DNA of 64,000 nucleotides from Anderseniella sp. Its GTDB lineage: Bacteria; Pseudomonadota; Alphaproteobacteria; Rhizobiales; Aestuariivirgaceae. Positions within the stretch are counted from its first letter, which is position 1. Each line of letters begins with the position of its first letter. The position numbers and the translations under genes are program-made. Below, piece by piece: positions 19,901 to 28,562 of this stretch. The notes under the pieces are model-generated. The model was not told the DNA's origin, did no database searches, and saw only the letters and a list, made by a program, of their open reading frames with translations. The stretch covers positions 16,911-80,910 of the forward strand of contig DAOUPT010000010.1 of assembly GCA_030626025.1 (NCBI GenBank). Direction: 5' to 3'.

Positions 19901-20031
19901 CAGCTTCGCGCCCGCAAATTTAACCGACCAACCGACAATGGAGAAAACAATAACGACCGGGACACCTCCTCTGGCCCCGGCGGAACACCAGCCCCAGAAC
20001 TCCACTTGATTTTTTGTGGCGGTTTCCACAT
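16936..20031 (-). CDS. Fusion protein: Old-Yellow-Enzyme oxidoreductase + aryl-CoA ligase
   Basis: A single uninterrupted frame of 1,031 residues encodes two enzymes. Residues about 25-480 are an FMN-binding OYE-type TIM barrel, seen in GVELHFAHAYTMASF and NTRDDGYG, with a Cys-bearing tail (C435, C441, C453). Residues about 503-1030 are an AMP-forming benzoate/2-aminobenzoate-CoA ligase, with phosphate loop TSGTTGNPKAT at 691-701, GWNITGDA and a C-terminal TATGKIRR lysine motif. The linker of some 25 residues has no domain. The ligase half is paralogous to the next gene upstream, 24 bases away. An oxidoreductase acting on the CoA ester made by the attached ligase is plausible. It may have formed by loss of the stop between two adjacent genes. 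Confidence 0.88.
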   Translation of the reverse strand: MWKPPQKIKWSSGAGVPPGPEEVSRSLLFSPLSVGRLNLRARSWVPAMVPWRADKDGNVTPAVLDWYGRFASSRPAAIVVEATGIRDIPSGPLLRISNDSYLSGLAKLVERVKQESEGQTKLFIQIIDFLAVRRRSPREKFLSRFLEISDSHREQLNMPKAAQDEVRAALAVLNGEALEKVLTLREWQSLTMGHREKITDTYLPHIRTLPQELPVLFANAARRAEQAGFDGVELHFAHAYTMASFLSATNTRDDGYGCSKQNRVRLPLEVFKAARNATGKRFVVGARFLADETIEGGSSLSDICYFAVKFANAGMDFLSLSRGGKFDDAKQPKLGNPAYPYTGRSGYECMPHHLSDEVGPFGRNFAATKAIRQAVRQAGFDAPVVAAGGIHNFEMAESVLRSDIADIVGAARQSLADPDWFAKIRDDHSQDVRHCEYSNYCEGLDQAHKPVTCKLWDRTNLDEPGIAKTADGKRRLTAPDWKSARVDAGFRVSQSPQQDRFVFDRLPMQDQWPEILPLDNITQTGLLNCVSLLLDRNLEGNGANRVAVRGKGQTWTYGELNSRVCRIANVLTQYYDVEPGNRVLIYAANSPEVAAIWLAIQKIGAVAVTTLSLLRANELQKLIDISRPVLAISDGAGVGELHQAAGQAEFTCRTLSFQPDGGDLYNLMNKGSDICPTCPTLANDVSIIAFTSGTTGNPKATVHFHRDIISICETVGRHIIDPIQDDVFISTSPLAFTFGLGGLLIFPFYAGACTVLNGHYTPEQYLAAIDHYEASVCFTVPTFYQQLAKHDAALVLSRLRLAVSSGEALPRPVRDQLIGELGINLAEVIGSTEVLHAFAGSLCRNSKPGFIGPAIKGYELAVLDENGVRLPAGKIGRLAVKGPTGCRYFDDPRQSDYVQNGWNITGDACHMDEDGHIAFHTRHDDMIISAGYNISGLEVENALLEHTLVSECAVIGALDNARGQIVEAHIVLVPGATTDDDMIKQLQSHVKATIAPYKYPRSIVFADQLPKTATGKIRRHHLRNSAKGHSQ

Positions 20032-20055
20032 TTCGCTTTTACCCTGGTTTGTTAC

Positions 20056-21672
20056 CTAATGACTCTTGAGCCTGAATCGCTGCAACTTGCCCGTCTGGGT
20101 TTTGGGGAGCGAGTCTGTAAATTTGATCGACCGGGGATATTTATACGGCGCAATCACTGCCTTGACATGTTCTTGCAACGACTTCGTCAACGTCGCGTCC
20201 TGTCGGGTATTTTTTTTCAAAACGATATGCGCTTCCACGATTTGCCCGCGAGCATTATCTGGCACACCAATCACCGCGCATTCAGCCACAACAGCATGAG
20301 ACAACAAGGCTGCTTCAACCTCTGGCCCGGCGATGTTGTATCCCGACGAGACAATCATGTCATCCGTCCGGGCAGCAAAATGAAACAAACCATCATCGTC
20401 CTGTGAAAAAGCATCACCAGTCAAATTCCAGCCATCAACCACATAACTTGCCTGTCGTTCATCATTAAGGTAACGACACCCGGTTGGGCCCCGCACAGCC
20501 AACAACCCTATTTCACCCCGCGGCTTTTCCTTGCCCGCATCATCAACAATTCTTGCTTCATAACCCCGGACCGGCATACCGGTTGAAGCGGCCTCTGCTC
20601 TATTCAGCCGATTTGAAATAAAAATATGCAGCAATTCAGTCGCACCAATACCATCCACAATTGGCTTGCCGGTTTTCACCACCCAGTCGTCAAACACCGG
20701 GGCCGGCAGGGTTTCTCCGGCAGAAACAGCAACCCGCAGAGATGAAAGGTCAGCCCCTTCATCCATCGCCGCCAGCATGGCTCGATAGGCAGTGGGTGCA
20801 GTAAAGCTGATTGTAGCCCGATAGGTCTCGATGATATCAATCATTTTTTGTGGCGTTGCCTCTTCCAGCAATGTAGCCGCTGCACCAAAACGCAACGGAA
20901 AAATTGCCAACCCGCCAAGACCAAATGTAAAGGCCAATGGTGGTGAACCAACGAACACATCATCGGGCGTAACCTCAAGAACCTCTGCCGCATACCCGTC
21001 AGCAATGATCAGCAGATCGCGGTGAAAATGCATTGTCGCCTTGGGATCTCCGGTTGTGCCAGAGGTAAATCCGAGCAAAGCCACATCATCGCGACCGGTT
21101 TCAACCGGGTCAAACTTTACCGATTTGTTGAGCGCCACCCGGTCCAGTTCGGCATCATGATTGGCCGTACCATCAAATCCGATAACCTTTTCCAGAAACT
21201 TGCTGGCCTTGGCGCAGGAAACCAGCTCGTCCATCATCCGGGTATCGCAGAGCGCAAGTTTAATTTCGGCCTTGTCAACAATTTTACCCAACTCTCCAGC
21301 CCTCAACATCGGCATGGTGTTGACCACAACAGCGCCAACTTTGGTCGCCGCCAGCCAGCAGGCAACCATGGCCGGATTGTTTGCCGAGCGTATCAGCACC
21401 CGGTTGCCCGGTTCAACATGATAATCTTCCACCAACGCATGGGCCAATCGGTTGGTCCAGTCGGTTAATTCCTTATAGGTGCGGCGTCGGCCATTGCCGA
21501 TCAATGCGGTGTTATCGCTAAACCCTTTATCCACCATGGCATTGGTCAACTCAACACCAGCGTTGATGTAATCAGGATATTCAAAACCGTCAAGCAGCAG
21601 TTCTGGCCATTGATCAACCGGGGGAAGGTTATCACGCGTAAATGTGTCAGTGTGTGCCGTTGGACCCAACAT
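20056..21672 (-). CDS. Benzoate/2-aminobenzoate-CoA ligase family protein
   Basis: Activates an aromatic acid to its CoA thioester through an acyl-adenylate. It has 538 residues, normal for the benzoate-CoA ligase family. The phosphate loop is FTSGTTGDPKATMHFHRD, followed by GWNLTGDAFSQDD and the C-terminal QTGKLQRF lysine motif. The N-terminal segment NLPPVDQWPELL matches the start of the ligase half of the downstream fusion, so the operon holds two related ligase modules. The ATG at 21672 has GGGAG upstream. The neighbouring aryl-CoA monooxygenase points to 2-aminobenzoate or a related hydroxybenzoate as substrate, but sequence alone does not decide it. Confidence 0.9.
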   Translation of the reverse strand: MLGPTAHTDTFTRDNLPPVDQWPELLLDGFEYPDYINAGVELTNAMVDKGFSDNTALIGNGRRRTYKELTDWTNRLAHALVEDYHVEPGNRVLIRSANNPAMVACWLAATKVGAVVVNTMPMLRAGELGKIVDKAEIKLALCDTRMMDELVSCAKASKFLEKVIGFDGTANHDAELDRVALNKSVKFDPVETGRDDVALLGFTSGTTGDPKATMHFHRDLLIIADGYAAEVLEVTPDDVFVGSPPLAFTFGLGGLAIFPLRFGAAATLLEEATPQKMIDIIETYRATISFTAPTAYRAMLAAMDEGADLSSLRVAVSAGETLPAPVFDDWVVKTGKPIVDGIGATELLHIFISNRLNRAEAASTGMPVRGYEARIVDDAGKEKPRGEIGLLAVRGPTGCRYLNDERQASYVVDGWNLTGDAFSQDDDGLFHFAARTDDMIVSSGYNIAGPEVEAALLSHAVVAECAVIGVPDNARGQIVEAHIVLKKNTRQDATLTKSLQEHVKAVIAPYKYPRSIKFTDSLPKTQTGKLQRFRLKSH

Positions 21673-21685
21673 TACTTTTCTCCCG

Positions 21686-22843
21686 TTACGGTTTGTTTTG
21701 GTTTTGAATTGTCTGTCTTGCGATAATTATTTTTTGAACGTCAGATGCCCCTTCATAAATTCTCAGCGCCCTGATTTCGCGGTACAGGCTTTCGATGATA
21801 TGACCTTTTCGAACCCCGTCACCACCATGAATTTGCACAGCTTTGTCGATTACTCTCTGTGCTTGGTCAGTGGCGAAAAGTTTAGCCATGGCCGCCTCGC
21901 GTGTCACCCGGTCAGCGCCCATATCCTTGGCCCAGGCAGCTCGATAAATCAGCAGGGCAGAGGCATCCACATCCAGCGCCATGTCAGCAATATGGCCTTG
22001 CACCATCTGCAATTGTGACATCGCAGCACCAAATAACTGGCGCTCACTTATGCGCTGTAAAGATTCATCCAAGGCTCGTCTGGCAAAACCAAGCGCTGCC
22101 GCCCCGACACTTGAGCGGAAAACATCAAGCACCACCATGGCGATGGCAAACCCTTGTCCCGGTTTACCAATCAGATTTGCTGCCGGTATCTTGAGATCAT
22201 TGAATTTTATCCGGGCCAGAGGGTGCGGGGCAATGGTTTCAAGCCTTTCAGCAATCTCAAGACCTGGCGTATCCGCCCGAACCAGAAAAGCTGACAACCC
22301 TCTTGCATCAGGTGCTTCACCGGTACGGGCAAAAACAACATAGAGATCAGCAATGCCGCCATTCGATATCCAGGTCTTCTCACCGTTTAAAACATAGTCA
22401 GTGCCAACCAGCTCGGCACTGGTATCGATATTTGCAACATCAGAACCCGACCTTGGTTCGCTCAAGGCAAAGGCAGACAAAGCTGTTCCAGCGCGGGTTT
22501 TGTGCAGCCATTGCTGTTGTTCTTGCGAGCCGAAAAATGACAATGCCCCGGTTCCAAGCCCTTGCATGGCAAAAGTAAAATCAGCCAGACCATCATGGCG
22601 AGCCAGCGTCTCGCGAATTATACACAGACTGCGAACATCCAGATTGGTTGGGTTGTCAGGATCCACCGCACTGTGGATCAACCAACCATCACGTCCCAGC
22701 TGCGCCACCAGTTCTCTGCAAGCCTTATCCACATCGCAGTGATCAACCGGCAAATTAGTCTTGCACCAGTTTTCCAGCTGTTCATGCAAGTCGCGATGCC
22801 GGTTTTCAAAGAACGGCCAATCAAGAAAACTGCGATCTGCCAT
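21686..22843 (-). CDS. Acyl-CoA dehydrogenase
   Basis: An FAD enzyme of about 385 residues that introduces an alpha-beta double bond into an acyl-CoA. Visible are the flavin/substrate segment [13 protein letters not shown], the [10 protein letters not shown] strand and the C-terminal [11 protein letters not shown] carrying the catalytic Glu of medium-chain type enzymes. The ATG at 22843 overlaps the stop of the upstream hydratase by one base (TGATG), with GAGGGGG before it. In this operon it probably works on the non-aromatic ring product or its ring-opened dicarboxylyl-CoA. Confidence 0.92.
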   Translation of the reverse strand: MADRSFLDWPFFENRHRDLHEQLENWCKTNLPVDHCDVDKACRELVAQLGRDGWLIHSAVDPDNPTNLDVRSLCIIRETLARHDGLADFTFAMQGLGTGALSFFGSQEQQQWLHKTRAGTALSAFALSEPRSGSDVANIDTSAELVGTDYVLNGEKTWISNGGIADLYVVFARTGEAPDARGLSAFLVRADTPGLEIAERLETIAPHPLARIKFNDLKIPAANLIGKPGQGFAIAMVVLDVFRSSVGAAALGFARRALDESLQRISERQLFGAAMSQLQMVQGHIADMALDVDASALLIYRAAWAKDMGADRVTREAAMAKLFATDQAQRVIDKAVQIHGGDGVRKGHIIESLYREIRALRIYEGASDVQKIIIARQTIQNQNKP

Positions 22844-23655
22844 CAATCCCCCTCAAAAACCGGTTTCTGTTTTTTTACAAAGGCACGATAGGCCCGCTCA
22901 AAATCCTGCGTCTGCATGCAAATCGCTTGCGCCTGGGCCTCTGCTTCAATGGCTTGCTCAAGGCTCATTGACCATTCCTGATTAAGTTGAGTTTTGGTGA
23001 TGCCATGGGCAAAAGTCGGACCGTTTGCCAATCCGTCAGCGAACTTTATAGCTTCGCTCTCAAGCTGATCAGCCTCAATTAGCCGGTTGTAAAAACCCCA
23101 TTGATAACCTTCCTCGGCAGTCATAGTGCGCCCGGAATATAACAACTCGGCAGCATGGCCCTGTCCGATGATACGCGGCAGCATGGCGCAAGCCCCCATA
23201 TCACATCCGGCCAGACCCACCCGGGTAAACAGGAAGGCTGTTTTTGCTTGCGAACTAGCAAATCGAATATCCGAGGCCATGGCAATAATTGCCCCGGCCC
23301 CAACGCACACACCATCAACAGCCGTAATAATCGGCTTGCCGCAATTTATCATCGCTTTAACCAGATCACCGGTCATCCGGGTAAAGGCTAAAAGGCCTTT
23401 CATATCCATTTTAGTCAGAGGTGCAATAATGTCATGAACATCTCCGCCCGAGCAGAAATTCCCGCCATTTGATGTAAAAACCACCGCGCCAATATCATCG
23501 GCATAAACCAGGTCACGAAACATGTCGCGAAGCTCGGCATAGCTGTCAAAGGTCAGCGGATTTTTTCTGTCGGGCCGCAGTAACGATATCACCGCTACTT
23601 TATTTTCCATTCGCCAGTTAAAATATTTGGGACTAATGCTTGCCAGTTTATTCAT
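22843..23655 (-). CDS. Enoyl-CoA hydratase/isomerase family protein
   Basis: A 270-residue crotonase-fold enzyme. The oxyanion-hole segments are present as [13 protein letters not shown] and [17 protein letters not shown]. Members hydrate enoyl-CoAs or open rings hydrolytically, and both are plausible in aromatic CoA pathways. I start at ATG 23655 (MNKLASIS), which overlaps the end of the MarR gene by eight bases; the frame begins seven codons earlier. Tight coupling places it in the same operon as the ligases and dehydrogenase. Confidence 0.9.
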   Translation of the reverse strand: MNKLASISPKYFNWRMENKVAVISLLRPDRKNPLTFDSYAELRDMFRDLVYADDIGAVVFTSNGGNFCSGGDVHDIIAPLTKMDMKGLLAFTRMTGDLVKAMINCGKPIITAVDGVCVGAGAIIAMASDIRFASSQAKTAFLFTRVGLAGCDMGACAMLPRIIGQGHAAELLYSGRTMTAEEGYQWGFYNRLIEADQLESEAIKFADGLANGPTFAHGITKTQLNQEWSMSLEQAIEAEAQAQAICMQTQDFERAYRAFVKKQKPVFEGD

Positions 23656-24127
23656 CAAGTATCGTCTCACTATCAATTAACTTGCCGAGATTTGCGTGCA
23701 CAATTTCAGCTTCTTCCGGTGAAAGCCTCTGCAACAATTCATTGATCCAGGTTTCGTGGGCCGCCGCCATTTCTTCAAACGCTGTTGTACCGGCAGTGGT
23801 AAGCCGGATAATCCATGAACGCCGGTCGCCATCTGGTTGCGAGCGGATGACGAGGCCATCTTTCACCAGCCTGTCAACGATACCGGTTACGTTGCCATTC
23901 GATACCATCAAAAATCGGGACAATTTTGACATCATCATCCCCTTGGGGTGTCGATAAAGCGCCGCCATGACATCAAAGCGCGGCAGGGTGACATCAAACC
24001 TGAGCCGTAATCGGTCACGTATTTCAACTTCAATAAACCGCGATACTCTCAACAAACGTATCCATAAACGCAAGCGTGATTTGCTAGCACTTCCGGTTTG
24101 AGATTTCTCCACCGACTTGGCTACCAT
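23648..24127 (-). CDS. MarR family transcriptional regulator
   Basis: A 159-residue winged-helix regulator. The recognition helix and wing are seen in [20 protein letters not shown] followed by [20 protein letters not shown], the canonical MarR DRR-type wing. It lies inside the operon, overlapping the SDR gene by seven bases and the hydratase by eight, so it is made together with the enzymes. MarR proteins in aromatic-acid loci usually repress until an aryl-CoA or acid binds, so autorepression is the natural inference. A palindrome at 27248-27258 is a candidate operator. Confidence 0.92.
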   Translation of the reverse strand: MVAKSVEKSQTGSASKSRLRLWIRLLRVSRFIEVEIRDRLRLRFDVTLPRFDVMAALYRHPKGMMMSKLSRFLMVSNGNVTGIVDRLVKDGLVIRSQPDGDRRSWIIRLTTAGTTAFEEMAAAHETWINELLQRLSPEEAEIVHANLGKLIDSETILDE

Positions 24128-24888
24128 GTCTCACCTCCAGATACTGATATGGTTTGACCAGTAATAGCATCAGACCCCGGCCCGACCAGCCACATGACAG
24201 ATGCTGCAACCTCATCCGGTTGTACAAACCGGCCCATAGGGTTGGTTCTTGACAGTGACCGGCGGGCCGCACCATCATCCATGCCGGTTTTTGCCGATAT
24301 ATTGTCGAGACTTTCCTTGAGCATTTCAGTTTCAGTAAAACCCGGGCATACCGCATTAACGGTTACACCGGTTCCAGCCAGTTCCATCGCAAGGCTTCGT
24401 GTCAGTCCAACGACCCCGTGCTTGGCAGCACAATAGGCACTAACATAGGCATACCCTTTTATACCAGCGGTCGAGGCAATAGCGATCAATCGACCCCAGC
24501 CCGGTTTTTTCATCCCCGTAAGCCCTTGCCTCATAGTCAAAAAGGTGCCGGTCAAATTTACCGACATCATCGCGTTCCACAGGGCTAAATCTGTTTTGGC
24601 AAACGGGGCGCTTTCAGCAGCACCGGCATTAGCGATGACAATATCCACCGACCCGGATAAGTCTCGTGCCACTGTAAACATCTGTTTTACGCTTTCGGGA
24701 TTAGTGACGTCGCCACTTACCGGCTTTATCAATTCATGCTTTTCACTGTGTGCCTGCAAAGCATCAAGCCGCCGCCCGGTGATCGTCACATGAGCTCCCG
24801 CCTTTGCCAGTTGCAGGGCTATAGCGGCCCCGATGCCGCTGCCGCCACCTGTAACCAATGCATGTTTTCCGGTTAAATCACTCATCAT
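24121..24888 (-). CDS. Short-chain dehydrogenase/reductase (3-hydroxyacyl-CoA dehydrogenase-like)
   Basis: A 255-residue SDR with TGGGSGIGAA as the NAD(P) loop, IANAG, and the catalytic YCAAK tetrad segment, ending SVSGGETW in the usual SDR manner. In this operon it would be the alcohol dehydrogenase step after the enoyl-CoA hydratase, or a reductase on the ring. Two adjacent ATGs (24888 and 24885) begin immediately after the stop of the monooxygenase gene, and its end overlaps the MarR gene. Substrate is inferred from context only. Confidence 0.9.
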   Translation of the reverse strand: MMSDLTGKHALVTGGGSGIGAAIALQLAKAGAHVTITGRRLDALQAHSEKHELIKPVSGDVTNPESVKQMFTVARDLSGSVDIVIANAGAAESAPFAKTDLALWNAMMSVNLTGTFLTMRQGLTGMKKPGWGRLIAIASTAGIKGYAYVSAYCAAKHGVVGLTRSLAMELAGTGVTVNAVCPGFTETEMLKESLDNISAKTGMDDGAARRSLSRTNPMGRFVQPDEVAASVMWLVGPGSDAITGQTISVSGGETW

Positions 24889-27180
24889 TCACACCCTGAT
24901 TGCTGCCACTTCGGCCCGTTCTGCCAACCGGTAAGCCTGTTCAGCTCCGGCACGATAGGGCGTCGGCCAATTAACTTCCTGATCCCCCAGACTAACCGCA
25001 GCATGCAACGTCCAATACGGGTCAGACAAATGCGGCCGGGCCAGACAGACCAAATCTGCGCGACCAGCCATTAAAATCGAATTGACGTGATCGGCTTCAT
25101 AAATATTTCCCACCGCCATGGTTGCAATGCCTGCTTCGTTACGAATTTGATCCGAAAACGGCGTCTGAAACATCCGGCCATAAACCGGTTGCGCGCCGGT
25201 GGTTGTCTGACCGGCAGAGACATCGCAAATATCAATATCTGCACTCTTTAACATCCGAGCAATTTCAACAGCTTCATCCGGTGTAACACCACTATCCCCC
25301 ACCCAGTCATTCGCTGAAATTCGCACAGAAATTGGCTTGGCATCAGGCCATGCTTTTCGAACCGCATGACAAACCTCCAGCGGGAACCTCATTCGGTTTT
25401 CAAGACTGCCGCCATAATCATCATCGCGTTTGTTGGTCAGCGGCGTAATGAAAGATGACAGCAGATAGCCGTGCGCAAAATGAAGTTCAAGCATGTCAAA
25501 ACCAGCCCGGTCAGCCATTTGCGCCGAGGCAACGAACTGCCCGACGACTTTATCAATATCATTGCGATCCATCGCTTTTGGCATTTGGTTTTGTTCAGAC
25601 CAAGCCACCGGTGAAGCGGCAATGAGCGGCCAATTATCGGCCGGCAAAGGCGCATCCATTTCTTCCCAACCAATCTGGGTCGAACCCTTTGGTCCGGCAT
25701 GACCAATCTGACAGCAAATTTTTGCCGATGTTTCTGCATGGACGAATTCAACGATCCGCCGCCAACCAGCTTCATGCTCACGATCATAAAGACCTGTACA
25801 ACCTGGCGTGATCCGTCCGTCAGCACTGATGCAAGTCATCTCGGTATAAACCAGACCGGCACCGCCTTTAGCCCGTTCGGCGTAATGGGCAAAATGCCAG
25901 TCACCCGGCATCCCATCCACCGCTTTATATTGAGCCATCGGCGAAACAACCACACGGTTCGACAACACCATGCCGCGCAATTTGTATGGCGCAAACATCG
26001 GTGCCCTTACTGTATCTTTCTTCGCACCGGCTTGCTCCTGAAACCAGCCTTCAGCTTTTTCAAGCCATTGCTTGTCCCGCAACCGCAAATTCTCGTGTGA
26101 AATTCGTTGTGAACGGGTCAGCAATGAATAGTTAAATTGTATCGGATCAAGTCCAAGATAACGCTCAATATCCTCAAACCATTCAAGCGAGTTGCGCGCT
26201 GCCGATTGCAACCGTAAAACTTCAAGGCGGCGGTCTTGTTGGTAACGGACAAAAGCATCTTGCATACTGGCCTGACTATCAAGAAGGTTTGCCAGCGAGA
26301 TGGCACTGTCAAACGCCAGTCGGGATCCCGACCCGATCGAGAAATGCCCGGTAGCTGCCGCATCTCCCATCAGGACTATATTCTTATAATGCCATTTTTG
26401 ACAATTCACCCGCGGGAAATTGATCCAGGCAGACCCGCGGATATGGGACGCATTGGTCATCAACTCGTGCCCGCCAAGGTGTTTGGCAAAAATGTCTTCA
26501 CAGGTTTTAATCGACTCTGACTGGCTCATGTCAGCAAAGCCAAAAGCATCATAGGTTTTTTGCGAGCACTCGACAATGAATGTTGCTGTTTCAGAATCGA
26601 ATTGATAAGCATGGGCCCAAACCCATCCATGTCTGGTTTGTTCAAAAATGAAGGTAAAAGCATCATCAAATTTTTGATGGGTACCCAGCCAGACAAATTT
26701 GCACTTGCGCATATCGATGTCCGGTTGAAAGTGGGCTTCAAACTCGGTTCGCACTTTGGAATTCAAGCCATCGCAGGCAACAACCAGATCATATTGCTTT
26801 GCATATAAATTTGCCGGTTGTGCCTCAGTTTCAAATTGGAGTTCCACCCCAAGATCACGGGCACGTTCCTGCAAAATAATTAAAAGTTGTTTGCGGCCAA
26901 TGCCGCAAAACCCGTGCCCTGTAGATACTGTTTTATCACCCTTAAAGTGAACCGCGATATCATCCCAATAGGCAAAGTGCGATTTGATATTTTCGGCACT
27001 GACCGGATCATTTTTTGCAAGATTTTCGAGCGCTTCATCAGACAAAACCACACCCCAACCAAAAGTATCATCAGCCCGGTTCCGCTCTATGACCACAACT
27101 TTGTGGGCAGCATCTTTCAACTTCATGCAAATCGCAAAATAAAGCCCCGCCGGACCACCTCCCAAACAAACAACTTTCAT
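24889..27180 (-). CDS. Bifunctional aryl-CoA monooxygenase/reductase (2-aminobenzoyl-CoA or salicylyl-CoA type)
   Basis: 763 residues in two flavoenzyme halves. Residues 1 to about 380 are an FAD aromatic hydroxylase: [16 protein letters not shown] as dinucleotide loop, and [19 protein letters not shown] as second FAD motif. Residues about 390-763 are an OYE barrel: [33 protein letters not shown] and [11 protein letters not shown]. This order matches 2-aminobenzoyl-CoA monooxygenase/reductase and the enzymes annotated as salicylyl-CoA 5-hydroxylase. It is the first gene of the operon. The start at 27180 (MKVVCLGG) has AAAGGTGG upstream; the frame runs 25 codons further back without family resemblance. 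Confidence 0.92.
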   Translation of the reverse strand: MKVVCLGGGPAGLYFAICMKLKDAAHKVVVIERNRADDTFGWGVVLSDEALENLAKNDPVSAENIKSHFAYWDDIAVHFKGDKTVSTGHGFCGIGRKQLLIILQERARDLGVELQFETEAQPANLYAKQYDLVVACDGLNSKVRTEFEAHFQPDIDMRKCKFVWLGTHQKFDDAFTFIFEQTRHGWVWAHAYQFDSETATFIVECSQKTYDAFGFADMSQSESIKTCEDIFAKHLGGHELMTNASHIRGSAWINFPRVNCQKWHYKNIVLMGDAAATGHFSIGSGSRLAFDSAISLANLLDSQASMQDAFVRYQQDRRLEVLRLQSAARNSLEWFEDIERYLGLDPIQFNYSLLTRSQRISHENLRLRDKQWLEKAEGWFQEQAGAKKDTVRAPMFAPYKLRGMVLSNRVVVSPMAQYKAVDGMPGDWHFAHYAERAKGGAGLVYTEMTCISADGRITPGCTGLYDREHEAGWRRIVEFVHAETSAKICCQIGHAGPKGSTQIGWEEMDAPLPADNWPLIAASPVAWSEQNQMPKAMDRNDIDKVVGQFVASAQMADRAGFDMLELHFAHGYLLSSFITPLTNKRDDDYGGSLENRMRFPLEVCHAVRKAWPDAKPISVRISANDWVGDSGVTPDEAVEIARMLKSADIDICDVSAGQTTTGAQPVYGRMFQTPFSDQIRNEAGIATMAVGNIYEADHVNSILMAGRADLVCLARPHLSDPYWTLHAAVSLGDQEVNWPTPYRAGAEQAYRLAERAEVAAIRV

Positions 27181-27247
27181 AAATGGCCACCTTTTTGCAA
27201 TAAACACTCGCGCATTCCGCAAAAAGAACGTCGCATGAAAAAACAAG

Positions 27248-27258
27248 TACTTCAAGTA
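27248..27258. promoter_or_regulatory. Candidate MarR operator: TACTTCAAGTA palindrome
   Basis: An 11-base perfect inverted repeat, five bases each side of a central C, centred 73 bases before the monooxygenase start. It is flanked by AT-rich sequence that could hold the operon promoter. Position and symmetry fit a MarR-type site, but the assignment is inference. Confidence 0.4.
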
Positions 27259-27338
27259 TAAATATTTTAAACATAAATTATCAAGAAAGCCGCTGTCAAA
27301 AAATAGAACATGGACAACTCTAAAACCAACCGGCCCTG

Positions 27339-27911
27339 CTATACCAAGTCAGGTTTTTCGGTACTGTCCCGTGTCGAAACTTCCGATGATACTTCTGCGG
27401 TATTATCGCCAGTCTCGACCTGCAATGCCTCTTGTTGTTCAACTGACTCTGTAGAATCTTCAACTTCAGTATCAGCGGTCTTTTCTGTCGGCTTTTCATC
27501 ATCATCGGTGAGAAAACCACGACCTACTTTATAGGCTGTTTTAAACGCCTTGCCTGCCAGACCATTTCCAGTGAAGTCTTCATCGTAATCATTCATCCCG
27601 TCCAGCACTTCAAATACTGAATCTGAGTCCCATAGCTTCCGCAATGCCTTTTGTTGAATTGATGCGGGAACATTGGCTTTGATGAAACGGGTATAATCGG
27701 ACGACTTATCCAACGCTTCGAAATCAACATCTTCGAAGTCTGCTTCGGTCAAAAGTTCATCGGGCGAGGCATCATTTTCCAAACTGTCCAGTTGTTCTTC
27801 TGCTGCAAGTGAGTTGGCGACATCGTCATCAATGACAGCTCCATCTTCTTGACGTGCAGCACTTTTTCGTTTGGACCACCTTGATGTAAAGCCTTTTTCC
27901 TCACCACTCAT
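27339..27911 (-). CDS. DUF3306 domain protein of formate dehydrogenase loci
   Basis: A 190-residue acidic, mostly disordered protein. Its more ordered middle, [20 protein letters not shown] followed by RKLWDSD, is the DUF3306 signature, with an N-terminal [10 protein letters not shown] motif also typical of the family. The C-terminal third is low-complexity Glu/Thr/Ser. The gene starts three bases after the DUF3305 gene and the two always appear as a pair beside formate dehydrogenase genes in proteobacteria. Its function is not known; a chaperone or assembly role is the usual guess. Confidence 0.85.
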   Translation of the reverse strand: MSGEEKGFTSRWSKRKSAARQEDGAVIDDDVANSLAAEEQLDSLENDASPDELLTEADFEDVDFEALDKSSDYTRFIKANVPASIQQKALRKLWDSDSVFEVLDGMNDYDEDFTGNGLAGKAFKTAYKVGRGFLTDDDEKPTEKTADTEVEDSTESVEQQEALQVETGDNTAEVSSEVSTRDSTEKPDLV

Positions 27912-27914
27912 CAG

Positions 27915-28487
27915 CTAATGTCTCTTCTTTTCCAAGTCGCGAATTTCATGTAGTGATTGCTGGCCAAAGTTATGATCTTCGTGAAATTTTTTCTTTTGCT
28001 TTCGCTTGATGAATTTCTCTTCCTGCGGACAACGCTCCACATAATCCTCAATAAATGCTCGTAACAATTGCGGCATTTCAACAACCTCGACAATAAGCTC
28101 GCCGGAATCAAGATAGTCCTGGGCTTCAAATGATGATGCTGTCACCAACTGGACATAATACGGAAGCGGTTCTTCAACATCATCTTCTTCACCAAGCACC
28201 ACCCACAGATAGCCTTTGCCCTCTTGCAATAAAGTTTCCCGATAAGCCGGGGCATCTTTGCGATGGAGTTCCAACGGATCACATTCCATAAAATAATGTG
28301 TCCAGCCGTCTCCTTCCTGGCGAATTTTTCCATGCACCCCTTTGGGAGCGTCAAGTACAACGCCAACAGGTTCCCAGGCATGATCTGCCCAACGTGACTG
28401 AATATCCTTACGGGCCAAAATCACACATAAAGGAACAGTCGTTACTTTCTCCACCGTCTGGTCTGACATCTGATCAGATTGCAACAT
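27915..28487 (-). CDS. DUF3305 domain protein of formate dehydrogenase loci
   Basis: A 190-residue protein matching DUF3305: VPLCVILARKDIQSRWADHA and WEPVGVVLD at the N-terminus, then the YYVQLVTASSFEAQDYLDS region. No signal peptide or membrane segment is evident, so it is probably cytoplasmic. The basic C-terminal tail (KRKQKKKFHEDH) is unusual. It is divergent from the 683-residue iron-sulfur gene, with 75 bases between them for two promoters, and leads directly into the DUF3306 gene. Function unknown beyond its association with formate dehydrogenase. Confidence 0.85.
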   Translation of the reverse strand: MLQSDQMSDQTVEKVTTVPLCVILARKDIQSRWADHAWEPVGVVLDAPKGVHGKIRQEGDGWTHYFMECDPLELHRKDAPAYRETLLQEGKGYLWVVLGEEDDVEEPLPYYVQLVTASSFEAQDYLDSGELIVEVVEMPQLLRAFIEDYVERCPQEEKFIKRKQKKKFHEDHNFGQQSLHEIRDLEKKRH

Positions 28488-28562
28488 CTACAAATTTCCC
28501 TGGTGCGTTGTTATCAAAAAACATTATACTGACCCAAAACAGTTTAGCAATGGAGTCAAACA

